DNA from: Patescibacteria group bacterium
GTDB lineage: Bacteria > Patescibacteriota > Microgenomatia > UBA1406 > GWC2-37-13
Assembly: GCA_023381015.1 (NCBI GenBank)
Contig: JAMCTE010000009.1
Coordinates: forward strand, 1 to 47,340
Direction: 5' to 3'
Length of the DNA: 47,340 nucleotides
In this document: piece by piece, positions 13,001 through 18,137 of the stretch
Position numbering within the stretch: the first letter of the stretch is position 1
Layout: the number at the start of each line of letters is the position of its first letter
Program-made: the position numbers and the translations under genes
Notes under the pieces: generated by a model
Told to the model about the DNA's origin: nothing
Database searches by the model: none
The model's input: only the letters and a program-made list of their open reading frames with translations

Positions 13001-15166
13001 GGTTGAAGCGTTTAGATTACCCGTACTATCAAGATAATAGGTAGTTCCGTTGCCGACGCTGACGCCATTGCTAAACTGGGCATAACCGGAAACTCCGGTT
13101 AGGGTATTCGAATTCGGTAGGGTAAACGTTCCGCCGGCGGTCAGGTCGGTACCGTTGGCAGTCAGGGCAGTTGACCCTCTTGAGTTCAGGATGACATTGC
13201 CCGTGGTTGAGCCGCCCAAGGTCAAATTAGCCATGTTGGTAGTCGCCAGGTTGCCGTTACCGGTCAAATAGGTGGCGACGTTGGCCAGCGATCCGGCGAT
13301 CGATGCGGTTGGCGTTCCCGAGTTGACGTTCAAGAAGCCGAATTTGGCCGACGTGGTGGCGCTATTAGTATTGGATACGCCAATAAAAGCATCGACCGTG
13401 TTGTTGATAGGATAGATTGATCCGTTGGCGTTGATGATCCAGGTGCCGCTTCCGCCGCCGCCGCCGGTTTGAGCTACCCACGATAAACCGCCAGTGCCGT
13501 TGGTCGAAAGGACATAACCATTGGTGCCGGCTGTTCCCGGCCAGGTATAGGCGACGCCATTAAAGGTAGTCGTTCCCGGAACTGTCAAGTTTCCGGCAAT
13601 CGTAAGATTTCCTGAAGAATTTATATAATTTGAGGAGTTAAAAAACTCGACAAGCTTATTGGAATTAGGAGAAATCAAAATGTTTCCCGTCTGTGAATCT
13701 CCGATCGCCAGATCATTTAGAGCCCTTGAGGCAATGGTTCTAACGCCGCCGTAAAAGGTCAGATTGCCGGCGATCGTGGCGTTGCCGTTGACGTCAAGCT
13801 TTTCCATAGGAGCAGTTGTACCGATGCCGACGTTGCCGCCGTTTGTTGACGAGTCTATATACAGTCTGGTGTAGGTGTCGGATGAGCCGCCGGTGCGGAA
13901 CCTGAGGGCTCCTGAGCCGGTGGCTTGGAGGATGATGTCTCCGGAGCCTGCTGATTGGATAGTTGCCGCATTGGCCGAAGAGATAGTGAAGGTTGCCGAA
14001 GCATAGGTCGAGTTGATATTTGGATTGGATTCTGAAATTAGCAGATCGCCGTCTGAATTGATATAGGGGATGTTAGACATACCTGCGCCTGGTGGCAAGC
14101 CTTGAAGGGTCTCGGCGTTGATCGCATAACCTACGTTCGCAATCTGCTGGCGGGGTGTCATTTCCGAATCAGAAGCAACGGTGATTCCCAGATAGACGTT
14201 GGCGTTTTCCGAAAAAATCGTCGAGTCGACTTCGGTGCCACAGACGGTTTGTGGCGGGGTAGGAGAGTATCCTGAGCCCCCAATCAACGCATTGAAGATT
14301 CCGTCTTGGTCAGGGGTGATCGAACAAGGTCCGGCCGTATATAAAGCAGTTCCTCCCGTTGAGACGTTGTATAGTTTAAAAGTGACGTTGGTGGCCGTTG
14401 TGATGGGGTTTCCTAAGCTATCGGTGAGTCGGCCCTGGAATGACAGCAGTCTTCCGGCTCTTACCGGAGCTGTCGGATAAGCAAAAGTCTTTGCGGAATT
14501 GGAAAAGAACTGGTTGTAAATCCCAGCTCCTAAGGTAGCGATAAAAACCAAAATAATTAAAAACCCGATGTAGTATTGAAAGCCCAGATTTGAACTTGGC
14601 GGCAGATTTTGCAATGTACTTGAACTTTTATTTTCCGGGCTGTTTTTTTCTTCATTATGTTTTTTAACAAGTCCAATTCGTTGTCCAAGCTTTCTCACCA
14701 GACCTAAAATTAGAGCAAAAAGGCCAAATATAAAATTAGGGCTTCTTGGGGCCTTAATCTCAGTAACTTCCTCAATCTGAGTCATCTTATTCTGATCGGT
14801 TTCACCGGATTTATATCCTATATTATTGACTTTTTTGGCGGGATTTTCTTTCAACCAGCCTTGTGAGATACAAAAAGAACAGAATTTTCTTACCGTGGAC
14901 AATCTCCGGTTGATGGTTTTTAAAGGAATGTTATTTTCGCTAAGATAGGAACGGTACTCTTCGACTGATTTTTCATTGACCATTTCTGATAAGTTCTCAT
15001 AGTTTTTGGCAGATGTTTGGTTTGAACTGGTGTAAAGCTCTATCCAACCGGAAAAATGGCGAAAATCTGAAAGATAGTTTTTTAAAGAGATAGGGGAAAT
15101 GTTTTCCGCAAGAAGAAAATTCTTAAATTGGGGCTCAAGATTATAAAGATTATACCCTTTTTGCAT
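1019..15166 (-). CDS. Giant modular surface protein (4715 aa) with integrase-SAM-like N-terminus, tail-fibre-like repeats and a beta-propeller
   Basis: Residues 10-118 resemble the core-binding (SAM-like) domain of tyrosine recombinases, but no catalytic domain follows. A weak hydrophobic stretch (144-157) and a strong membrane segment (196-220) come next, so the first 195 residues should be cytoplasmic and about 4500 residues external. Residues 240-350 look like a beta domain; 350-1500 carry tail-fibre-like repeats of the form GNVGIGTT-P-KLDV. About 1580-4060 hold three related modules: a Cys-containing beta region, a very Gly-rich region, and a jelly-roll-like region. A five-bladed propeller (about 3520-3876) sits inside the third. 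About 4061-4219 resembles a Peptidase_G2-like tail-fibre module (ADLAEYYAV, AGRVPVKI). A coiled coil lies near 4423-4464. Adhesin or appendage role is inferred. The start is supported by a promoter 8 nt upstream. Confidence 0.88.
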   Translation of the reverse strand: MQKGYNLYNLEPQFKNFLLAENISPISLKNYLSDFRHFSGWIELYTSSNQTSAKNYENLSEMVNEKSVEEYRSYLSENNIPLKTINRRLSTVRKFCSFCISQGWLKENPAKKVNNIGYKSGETDQNKMTQIEEVTEIKAPRSPNFIFGLFALILGLVRKLGQRIGLVKKHNEEKNSPENKSSSTLQNLPPSSNLGFQYYIGFLIILVFIATLGAGIYNQFFSNSAKTFAYPTAPVRAGRLLSFQGRLTDSLGNPITTATNVTFKLYNVSTGGTALYTAGPCSITPDQDGIFNALIGGSGYSPTPPQTVCGTEVDSTIFSENANVYLGITVASDSEMTPRQQIANVGYAINAETLQGLPPGAGMSNIPYINSDGDLLISESNPNINSTYASATFTISSANAATIQSAGSGDIILQATGSGALRFRTGGSSDTYTRLYIDSSTNGGNVGIGTTAPMEKLDVNGNATIAGNLTFYGGVRTIASRALNDLAIGDSQTGNILISPNSNKLVEFFNSSNYINSSGNLTIAGNLTVPGTTTFNGVAYTWPGTAGTNGYVLSTNGTGGLSWVAQTGGGGGSGTWIINANGSIYPINNTVDAFIGVSNTNSATTSAKFGFLNVNSGTPTASIAGSLANVATYLTGNGNLATTNMANLTLGGSTTGNVILNSRGSTALTANGTDLTAGGTFTLPNSNTLTGVSGYAQFSNGVSVGNGTTYYLDSTGNLNASTVKTGGTQRIDASGNLTNIGTTQLNGITYTWPGAQTGGYSLTTNGSGGLSWTNPQTFGLWTTSGGALYPINNTLDAFIGTSNPASATTSSKFAFLNVNSGTPTASIAGSLANVATYLTGNGNLGTTNMQPFTIGGTTTGPIQLSPNGTTGLYLDNGGNVGVGTTNPTALLDIAGNASTSGSLSFRGSSPANVNILNGDNFNVQTSVGGNTGLNPVFTILNGGNVGINTTTPTTKLQINQSSSGISDILKLSANKSDAIGTGNAITFYGSVGDGINTYTSGKIYSVFDNNGYQYGRLTLASYNTLGTALDTLSLKNDQVGIGTTSPSQKLTVKINSVGDVAGFYDGANNQDVLIGDGGVTTLKPSAFDKVFYYNGTSYTDDTTEAATNAGTPFTIFQVANPSVDILYLGLDHPFATINVNLATVGVGVTLVREYWNGSWTSFTSTDNTSSLTQSGTITFTAPSDWTTTTVNGVTKYWVRLRSSTQVTTAPTGYFVTPTTGSRFYVYAQSGDANAALYVGDTGNVGIGTNNPQAKLDIAGATSSITNTAGDITISAASGNINFNSNNLTNFLQALGSTGTVTAPTYSYSSSANTGMYLATTNVLRFTTNGTDRLTIDSLGNVGIGTTTPAYKLDVAGTVGAQYYLDKDNPNYGLDPAGTTNFGGYSFKITGGALMAYDSGLVGIGNQTPVGKLDVQGAVPGKALTILNETGDQALLTASASGVTKFTVNHDGSITLSGISSNPTTEQGIAVVPGTVYYNNTTTTNNVTTGDLWLYGQDSAFHRIALDMTMYTSTSANIANGGYININHTQTTNDLSIVGWVYDTITNTWKNIQSWANTIVNNLNNQFNPSYTQKNKVTTVTLQYQNNSVGTGADGAITVSVTTNMNATSLISGRSCADGGDMVNYNITTLTSTTATLTSSPSAGCLAVGDEILIINLQGTSTAYSNVGKWETLIVQSVSSNVVTFTTPKQNYYGNNANDDSNLGTVTGTQRVMLQRVPNYTNVTINSGVSMVPTAYNGSKGGVIFFRANGAVNVNGNINSSGYGYRGGAGTVSSSSYQGESTSFENTGTATTANPEGGGGGGGGGGNCSGGGGAGYGTAGTAGLRSGTSCGTVGAAGPAYPSGGNNSLTKLYMGSAGGGGDIGYDGTNWNQSGGTGGRGGGIIYVAASTLTVSGTVQSNGANGGAGSAGSSTAIPSGGGGGGAGGSVKIVGGTLTLGASKVTASGGTGGQNSACSRGDTWCNYNTVSYGGNGGVGIITIGSTSSISGNSNPSYNTISFSYNSYAIYISKEINTPNTASFNNISWTQNLPSGTTIQMQTRSGATANSTDGTWEAWKPTTSQLLLDNANTPSNWVGTNDTVAAGDVARYVSYFEDENEPNANNLIKTTATAANGYAERTISSTDISSYQYISLWLRSAAPGQVVTLGFGLTAGNEQTKTVTIDAANTWQKVYWDISNIAAGSRNAVTKLRITNVTNGNIVYFDNIKAESDLATNTGSTITSTANNYIQYRAILSTTNTLNSPTLSQVKINLTNTAGTTYTIDADSIIDPNASVQNQTARPTVPTTLPYSMYSTGTGADGAITVTVNTSINGTNLISGRTCVDGGDAVNYNVTSLTSTTATLVSIPSAGCLAANDEVLLINLQGTSSAYGNVGKWETLIVQSVSSNVVTFTTPKQNYYGNNANDDSNLGTVTGTQRVMLQRVPNYTNVTINSGVSMVPTAYNGSKGGVIFFRANGAVNVNGNINSSGYGYRGGAGTVSSSSYQGESTSFENTGTATTANPEGGGGGGGGGGNCSGGGGAGYGTAGTAGLRSGTSCGTVGAAGPAYPSGGNNSLTKLYMGSAGGGGDIGYDGTNWNQSGGTGGRGGGIIYVAASTLTVSGTVQSNGANGGAGSAGSSTAIPSGGGGGGAGGSVKIVGGTLTLGASKVTASGGTGGQNSACSRGDTWCNYNTVSYGGNGGVGIIAAYDTATISGSTSPAYSVDSSTGNYNPYNVYISKEIATTGATAFSTIAWAQNLPTGTMVQLQTRSGNTTNSTDGTWEAWKPTTSQLVLDDANTYTNWVGTNATVTDGQLTRNVNYYEDEDVTGAPNVNTKITTTAANGYAERTIAATNISSYQYISAWVSSAVAGNVITLSFGQTTGNEQQQSFTINNANTWQKIYWDISDIAAGSRSSVTKIRFTSSVAGNSFYIDSIVAENDLSNNAGATITSTANNYIMYRAILTTTSPSVTPTFSNVTITYTTASGTQTVTDKLSNQNGFDVYDPSARLIINSINLDNYKSVNVNKLETGVSLSSAINTGNGADGDVEISVSTVVDTTNRIAGRYCADGGDAVNYNIVAMTSQTATLSVTPSSSCLAIGDEVLIINLQGTATAHSNVGNWETLRIQNINQNVITFTTAKTKYYGNNPTDDTNLGTTDGTQRVMLQRVPNYHNLTLDSGVSFYASAYNGAKGGVMFFRASGAVNIDGSIGQGASGYPGGVQGYYGGYQGASTTLEGTTNTYTVNPEGGGGGGQPNGAPQGCSGGGGGAYGTNGAAGTRSGSNCGTPGYAGTYYPTGGNSTLNKLYFGSGGGGGSYGYNGGWNQTGGNGGTGGGIVYISANIITVSGYIGSDGGGGGAGSGGSSTAIPSGGGGGGAGGSILLQGNTVNLGTNSNVHANGGSGGTNGAQSTYAGGWSDLGGYAWGGNGGTGIIAVNYGSTISGNTSPTYNVGTITPSSNNYSVFVSDEIATPNAAEYHDISWLANQTPYGLVELQTRSGPSNNSTDGSWEQWLPATSSASLVTLDNANTPSNWTPTNAAVYSGSTSLSTPNGVWNKYNNVAGANSDTTGVNGQIPLGATAGRGDTVNIEKPSVIKDGSTYKMWYSGPDGSNWRIYYATSTDGVTWTKYDNTKPANSDTTGTNGRIPLGATAGRGDVNGVHSPAVIKDGSTYKMWYSGMDASSVWRVYYATSPDGLTWTKYDNTIPANSDTTGTNGKIPLGATAGRGDVNNILYSSVIKDGSTYKMWYSGGDGTYRRVFYATSPDGLTWTKLDNTIPPASNSTTTNGRLALGTNGYGDDTHVVASAVFKDGSTYEMFYSGHDGSNWRIYQATSPDGLTWTKVNNVTPSNSNTSSAFGQIPLGTATGVGDQTHALFPAVIDDNGTYKAWYGGHDGTNERIYYAVMSNNTTPSDPTRNVNYYEDEDESNANNFTLVQPTQNGGYVGNIMGATDLSNYDYITLWLMSAESGNTVKVGFGETVPTEHEQTFNITAPNTWQKVYWDISKIPPNERDGVKYLRITNMGDSANYFYFDNIVANRFLTNSTGATIASTPNNYIQYRVILTSDNAGYTPTLYNVQINWNNGFKIQQIDSQNVRLYNLTGQTQQLKLDAVVFGADLAEYYAVNDQNIGAADVVAMTGQLDAYGVPILRKSNSANDPQIAGIISTQAGQTLGIQADDRRLLALAGRVPVKIASDSPSIQPGDMLTSSDIPGEAMKARPGDRTVAKSLDSWSPGQNRDSVLALVDNSIALPSPSDLTSAVVQKVATVSGATYQVIDATGQQLNNAAAYSTAVIGNLKAGAVNTMDLVAENINASQKIVSPVVETGNITATGTAKLNEIQTNTIHPQNGDITIDLNHSSSDASPTAQLSPTAPTSSDSGQLAKLIIKGFEGKTVTTIDASGDASFAGQVVAQSLSINNDATISGTLNANNIASNNLNSNTASISGTLIAGNVQSNNINQLENQVASASSTLADQNSNLQNLSSNINDIQKLIADIRNQPSPNAADYQNLTTSTNLANLTNSTTSTNTGTGLMNQTPTLDQLTVTGNSNLYNLSVSNSILTGSTMIENNSVISLASELKLSALDKINFFDGGVTIARDGTITTQGQLIAQGGVSTNVIKPINSDTLDLAGNLNIIGNLQVPKYLDATSSAQVISAPDNFSVNGIFAPAIDTATTSAGIAFIPPNSNEIIIYNNNVKKDSLIYITPTSPAVGLPQAGLTVSDKQFNVDKPYFKVVTNSPSTSAIKFNWLIIN
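1662..1688. repeat. Small palindromic repeat of the GTAGGGG type, inside the giant gene
   Basis: gtagg plus the 8-bp stem gggtttga-ttca-tcaaaccc. It is read in frame on the minus strand as TGLMNQTPT near the C-terminus of the giant protein. Confidence 0.75.
3540..4610 (-). repeat. Five tandem propeller-blade repeats within the giant gene
   Basis: Five successive units of about 70 codons share the pattern VIKDGSTYKMWYSG, then R-I-Y-Y-A-T-S-x-D-G-x-T-W-T-K, then IPLG. The fifth is shorter and degenerate (WYGGHDGTNERIYYAV). This is the blade signature of five-bladed propellers such as GH43/GH32/GH130-like folds. I see no convincing catalytic acid set, so binding rather than hydrolysis is the safer guess. 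Confidence 0.75.
7133..8070. repeat. Direct repeat copy 1, 938 bp, within the giant gene
   Basis: By eye this stretch is base-for-base the same as 9239-10176 at an offset of 2106. It encodes the end of the Cys-containing beta region and the whole Gly-rich region (protein residues about 2366-2678). Flanking sequence diverges at once on both sides (cattgcC versus cattgcT at the right end). A third, clearly diverged homologue lies at about 4930-5930. Confidence 0.92.
9239..10176. repeat. Direct repeat copy 2, 938 bp, within the giant gene
   Basis: Matches 7133-8070 as far as I can read. It encodes residues about 1664-1976. Perfect identity next to diverged flanks points to recent gene conversion or duplication, or to an assembly effect. 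Confidence 0.92.
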
Positions 15167-15174
15167 ACAATTTC

Positions 15175-15204
15175 ATGATAAAACAATGTTAATAACGATG
15201 TCAA
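15175..15204 (-). promoter_or_regulatory. Promoter of the giant surface-protein gene
   Basis: On the minus strand TTGACA (15199-15204), an 18-nt spacer and TATCAT (15175-15180) lie 8 nt before the ATG. The expected transcription start falls at or next to the start codon, so the message should be leaderless. The -35 is part of CCTCTTGACA. Confidence 0.7.
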
Positions 15205-15673
15205 GAGGTATTTAGAGTATATTTTGATATAGTTTTTATATATGGATATAGTAATCCTATAATATTATTTAATTAGATTTACTACAATTACCGCAGATTA
15301 TTTTTACCTACCTTAAAGTATCAAAATACATCAACAAACTTATAGTATTTTAGAGGTCTTAAATTATCTATATCAAAGTATTTAATAAAGTTTAATAAGT
15401 TGCATATTTTTTATTTATTAGTTCTTAATTTTTAATTAATCATTGATTTTTATTTTTTAGAAATTACAAAATATTTCACTACAAACTTAACAAAAACTAA
15501 AAAATATGAACTAAAAAATTTTAATTATTTGCCGATTTTGATTGAATTATCAGTTAGATATGTGTTCTGCTATTTTTTTCTTGTTCTTGTATGAGCTCTT
15601 ATAAACTTCCAAACACTAGGGGAGCTGTAATCAAACAAAAAATGCGCTACCTATAGTAGCTAAAAAGGCCAAG

Positions 15674-15702
15674 TTGACTTTTTGCCGGATTACCTCTATG
15701 AT
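15674..15702 (+). promoter_or_regulatory. Promoter of the Ig-like membrane protein gene
   Basis: TTGACT (15674-15679), a 17-nt spacer and TATGAT (15697-15702), 8 nt before the ATG at 15711. Leaderless geometry. Confidence 0.75.
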
Positions 15703-15710
15703 AAAAAAAT

Positions 15711-16124
15711 ATGAAGAGTTGGGTTATTTTTTTAGCTTTGTTTGTCTTTATCTTGCTAGGATTTTCATTGTTTTTTGGGCTTTACGAAGTCAAGTTCTTC
15801 AGCAGTAAGGCTTCGGTAAAAACGGTGTCTTTTTCGGTTGACAACTCGTATGTTTTTATTACGCCTTTACAGGCCAGAGCGAACGGACAAGAAAAAATAA
15901 GAGTAACAGTTTTCGTCCTCGACGACCAAGGCCTCGGAGTCTTGGGTAAAAATGTGATTTTAGCTCCGAATGAAGCCCTAAATATTGAAAATATCCAGGC
16001 CTTGACCGATAACTTTGGCAAAGCCTATTTTGACGTTTCCTCGACTAAAGCAGGAGATTACTTTCTAGACGTAAAAGTCGACGGTCAAAGCCTGAAGCAG
16101 TCGGCTCACCTGACATTTAACTAG
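15711..16124 (+). CDS. Membrane-anchored protein with a single Ig-like (Big_1-type) domain
   Basis: The 137-residue product has one N-terminal membrane segment or signal anchor (residues 4-26, very rich in F and L) followed by one extracellular beta domain. The latter carries features of bacterial Ig-like domain 1 of intimin/invasin type: ITPLQARANGQEKIRVTV near residue 50, then ALTDNFGKAYFDVSS and a closing HLTF. The start is supported by a promoter 8 nt upstream. Its 3' end overlaps the convergent gene at 16121 by four bases. It lies among other exported proteins, so an envelope role is likely; the partner is unknown. Confidence 0.8.
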   Translation: MKSWVIFLALFVFILLGFSLFFGLYEVKFFSSKASVKTVSFSVDNSYVFITPLQARANGQEKIRVTVFVLDDQGLGVLGKNVILAPNEALNIENIQALTDNFGKAYFDVSSTKAGDYFLDVKVDGQSLKQSAHLTFN

Positions 16125-17065
16125 TTTTCAACCACTAACGGATATTTTTCTTCTTTAGCAGGTAGAGAAGCCTCATATGGTACGATTGCTTTGTTTTTGG
16201 AGAGCCGGTAGGGTGAAAGCATGGCGCGGAGAAAATAAGCCAGCAGGGCAATGACTTCAAGAGAGATAGAGATTTCAAGCAGCCGGTCCTTAATGATGTT
16301 CCAAAGAGAAAGAAAAAAAGTCATTATTACCATCCATATCGGCATAATTTTTAAAGATAAAGTCAAGCTATTGGCAGACGGCAAGTTCTGGTAATCGACT
16401 TGAGCAAAAAGTCGATAATTTTCAGCTTGTGACGAAGGCAAGGAAACGGCAAAATTACCCTTGTCGTCTGATTTTATCGACAGTTTGGGCAAAGAAAAGG
16501 CTTCGACCGGCTTAATCAAGCTTAGGCTGGAGATTTTAGATAAAAAGCCCTGGTGTTGGGTGAACATGGACAAGTTAATATCAGAATCCGGCAGGGTTTG
16601 GCCTGATAAGACAGCCTCATCGCCGACATAATAGTTTGGTTTATCAAAAGAGATCGTCGGCGGTATGATTACCGGGCCGATGACGACGTTTGACTGGGTG
16701 GGAAAAGGCGGTAGGCAGGTTGGCGCTGAGGTCCGTCCAAACTGGTCTGCGGCACTAAGACAAGCTTCACGTGGTGATAGTGGCAAGAACCGATTACTAA
16801 ACTCAAAATATCCTAATTTGTCGGCATAGGTTTGGTCGCTAATCCCTTCACCGGTCAGATTTACCAATGCTTTAGGGGATGTATATCCAAAAAGGGTAAA
16901 GCGGAATTCGCCGATAAAAAGAGAGTTTAACACGTCTTTCGTTTGTTGGGTTTCCAACCCGGCCACGATGCCATTTGGACCATTGTTGCCGTTTTTGATA
17001 TATAGATATCCTATTTGGATAGGGATGACAACAACCAAAGCAAGAATGATGACGAACTGCTTCAT
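16121..17065 (-). CDS. Membrane-anchored surface protein with Ig-like domains
   Basis: 314 residues. An N-terminal hydrophobic segment (4-24) acts as signal or anchor. Residues about 50-120 form a beta domain (FTLFGYTSPKALVNLTG, then GYFEFSNRFLPL), and about 135-225 a second one starting at VVIGPVIIPPTISFDKPNYY. Two hydrophobic segments near 236-285 make a C-terminal membrane anchor, and a short charged cytoplasmic tail follows. It is the third gene of a minus-strand cluster behind the WxL-like and DUF916-like genes, 16 bases after the latter, which suggests a shared surface complex. The family is one I recall from CPR surface loci, but I cannot name it. Molecular function unknown. Confidence 0.78.
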   Translation of the reverse strand: MKQFVIILALVVVIPIQIGYLYIKNGNNGPNGIVAGLETQQTKDVLNSLFIGEFRFTLFGYTSPKALVNLTGEGISDQTYADKLGYFEFSNRFLPLSPREACLSAADQFGRTSAPTCLPPFPTQSNVVIGPVIIPPTISFDKPNYYVGDEAVLSGQTLPDSDINLSMFTQHQGFLSKISSLSLIKPVEAFSLPKLSIKSDDKGNFAVSLPSSQAENYRLFAQVDYQNLPSANSLTLSLKIMPIWMVIMTFFLSLWNIIKDRLLEISISLEVIALLAYFLRAMLSPYRLSKNKAIVPYEASLPAKEEKYPLVVEN

Positions 17066-17081
17066 TAAGATAAGTATACTC

Positions 17082-18128
17082 TTACTCTCGATTACGAATC
17101 TGTTTTTTTAGGGTTTCAATTTCTTCCTTTTCTTTTTTCAGTTCTTCTTCAAGATTAGTCTCTTTGCCAACAAAAGTCTTATAAAGATGCTTGCCGAAAA
17201 GATAAATGATGATTAACGTAAGGATGATGATGATGGCGATTCGCCAAGGGAATACCCAAACATAGATGTATGAGGTCAATCCGCGGCCTTGATCGCCATA
17301 GGACAGGTCCAGGCTGACTTTATAACGGCCGATCATCCATTTTGAGCCTAATTGGTTTTCATAAGTTCTTGTCGTGTCGGGGAAGATGTTTTGTTCGTCA
17401 AACCGTTGTTGGTCGGTCAACCAACCGAAAAGATTGGTCAGATTGACAACTCCTCTTGGCCTGATGTGAAGGTCGCCGCGGTTGAGGACGTCTGTTTTTA
17501 CCGTAATTGGTCCATATTCAAGAAACGACGGCGCATAAAATCTTGAGATAATGGCCGATTCGTTGATCGGTCCTTTGACGCGGATATATATTAATCCGGC
17601 AATTCTTGGCGAAGTTCCGGTGCCGACTTCTTCGGGAGCTCCGGTAGCATTGAGTGTGCCGGAATTGGGTTCAAAATAGATGGCGACATAGCGGCCACCC
17701 GGATGAGCATCGCTTGGAACGTCAATATTGGCTTGGAAAGAAACCTTTTCGTTGGCGGGTAAAGTAGCACGATCCATCGTCGACGTCATCCACGATGAGG
17801 CGGAAAAGCGCGGTTGCACCTGGCTGAAGTTATCAACGATCACGGGCGTACCTTTATTGTCCAAGACGACGAAATCGGCGATCTTGAAAAATCCCGAGAT
17901 AGGATTGTTGGATTTATTGTAAAAATTAACCGTTACGGCGGTTTTTTCTCCCGGAGAAACTTCCAGTTCCGTCCTCGCCGGCATTACCATCAACGGTAGG
18001 ACGTCTTGAGCAAAAACATTCGGTCTCAAAGCATAAAATCCAATACCAAGGACTAAGATAAAAACAATAATGCTTTTTAGATTGGATTTGAGGTTTATGA
18101 TTTGGATTTTAGATTTATGATTTGACAT
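17082..18128 (-). CDS. DUF916-like (WxL-partner) membrane-anchored surface protein
   Basis: 348 residues. The leader (about 1-40) has a basic start and a hydrophobic core IIVFILVLGIGFYAL. The ectodomain has the pattern of DUF916/WxL-interacting proteins: P-A-R-T-E-L-E-V-S-P-G-E near residue 55, a conserved W (SSWMTST), and a VPSDAHPGGRYVAIYF strand. A membrane segment (about 292-312, AIIIILTLIIIYLFG) is followed by a charged coiled-coil tail (about 322-348). It starts 9 bases after the WxL-like gene, mirroring Firmicutes loci where DUF916-type proteins bind peptidoglycan and WxL proteins. The first 22 codons come from an A/T-rich repeat. Family assignment is by pattern, not search. Confidence 0.72.
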   Translation of the reverse strand: MSNHKSKIQIINLKSNLKSIIVFILVLGIGFYALRPNVFAQDVLPLMVMPARTELEVSPGEKTAVTVNFYNKSNNPISGFFKIADFVVLDNKGTPVIVDNFSQVQPRFSASSWMTSTMDRATLPANEKVSFQANIDVPSDAHPGGRYVAIYFEPNSGTLNATGAPEEVGTGTSPRIAGLIYIRVKGPINESAIISRFYAPSFLEYGPITVKTDVLNRGDLHIRPRGVVNLTNLFGWLTDQQRFDEQNIFPDTTRTYENQLGSKWMIGRYKVSLDLSYGDQGRGLTSYIYVWVFPWRIAIIIILTLIIIYLFGKHLYKTFVGKETNLEEELKKEKEEIETLKKQIRNRE

Positions 18129-18133
18129 TTAAG
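18070..18133. repeat. A/T-rich 'AAATC' repeat that supplies a start codon and leader
   Basis: Runs of gattt/tagattt/atgattt units end in tttgacattt. Read on the minus strand they give ATG TCA AAT CAT AAA TC..., i.e. the MSNHKS start of the DUF916-like gene. Similar stretches lie at 23838-23900 and 24631-24690, with a non-coding one at 25645-25738. Confidence 0.7.
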
Positions 18134-18137
18134 TTTA

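Larger units (their letters stand above)
15167..15710. other. A/T-rich divergent intergenic region
   Basis: About 540 bases between the giant gene (minus) and the Ig-like gene (plus). It holds the two promoters listed separately and a short hairpin gctac-ctata-gtagc (15646-15660) just upstream of the plus-strand -35. The rest is A/T-rich with no convincing gene. Confidence 0.6.

Noticed and set aside
14820-15166. Active tyrosine recombinase gene
   Set aside because: Only the core-binding part is present; the R...H-x-x-R...Y catalytic domain is absent and the frame continues into a membrane segment.
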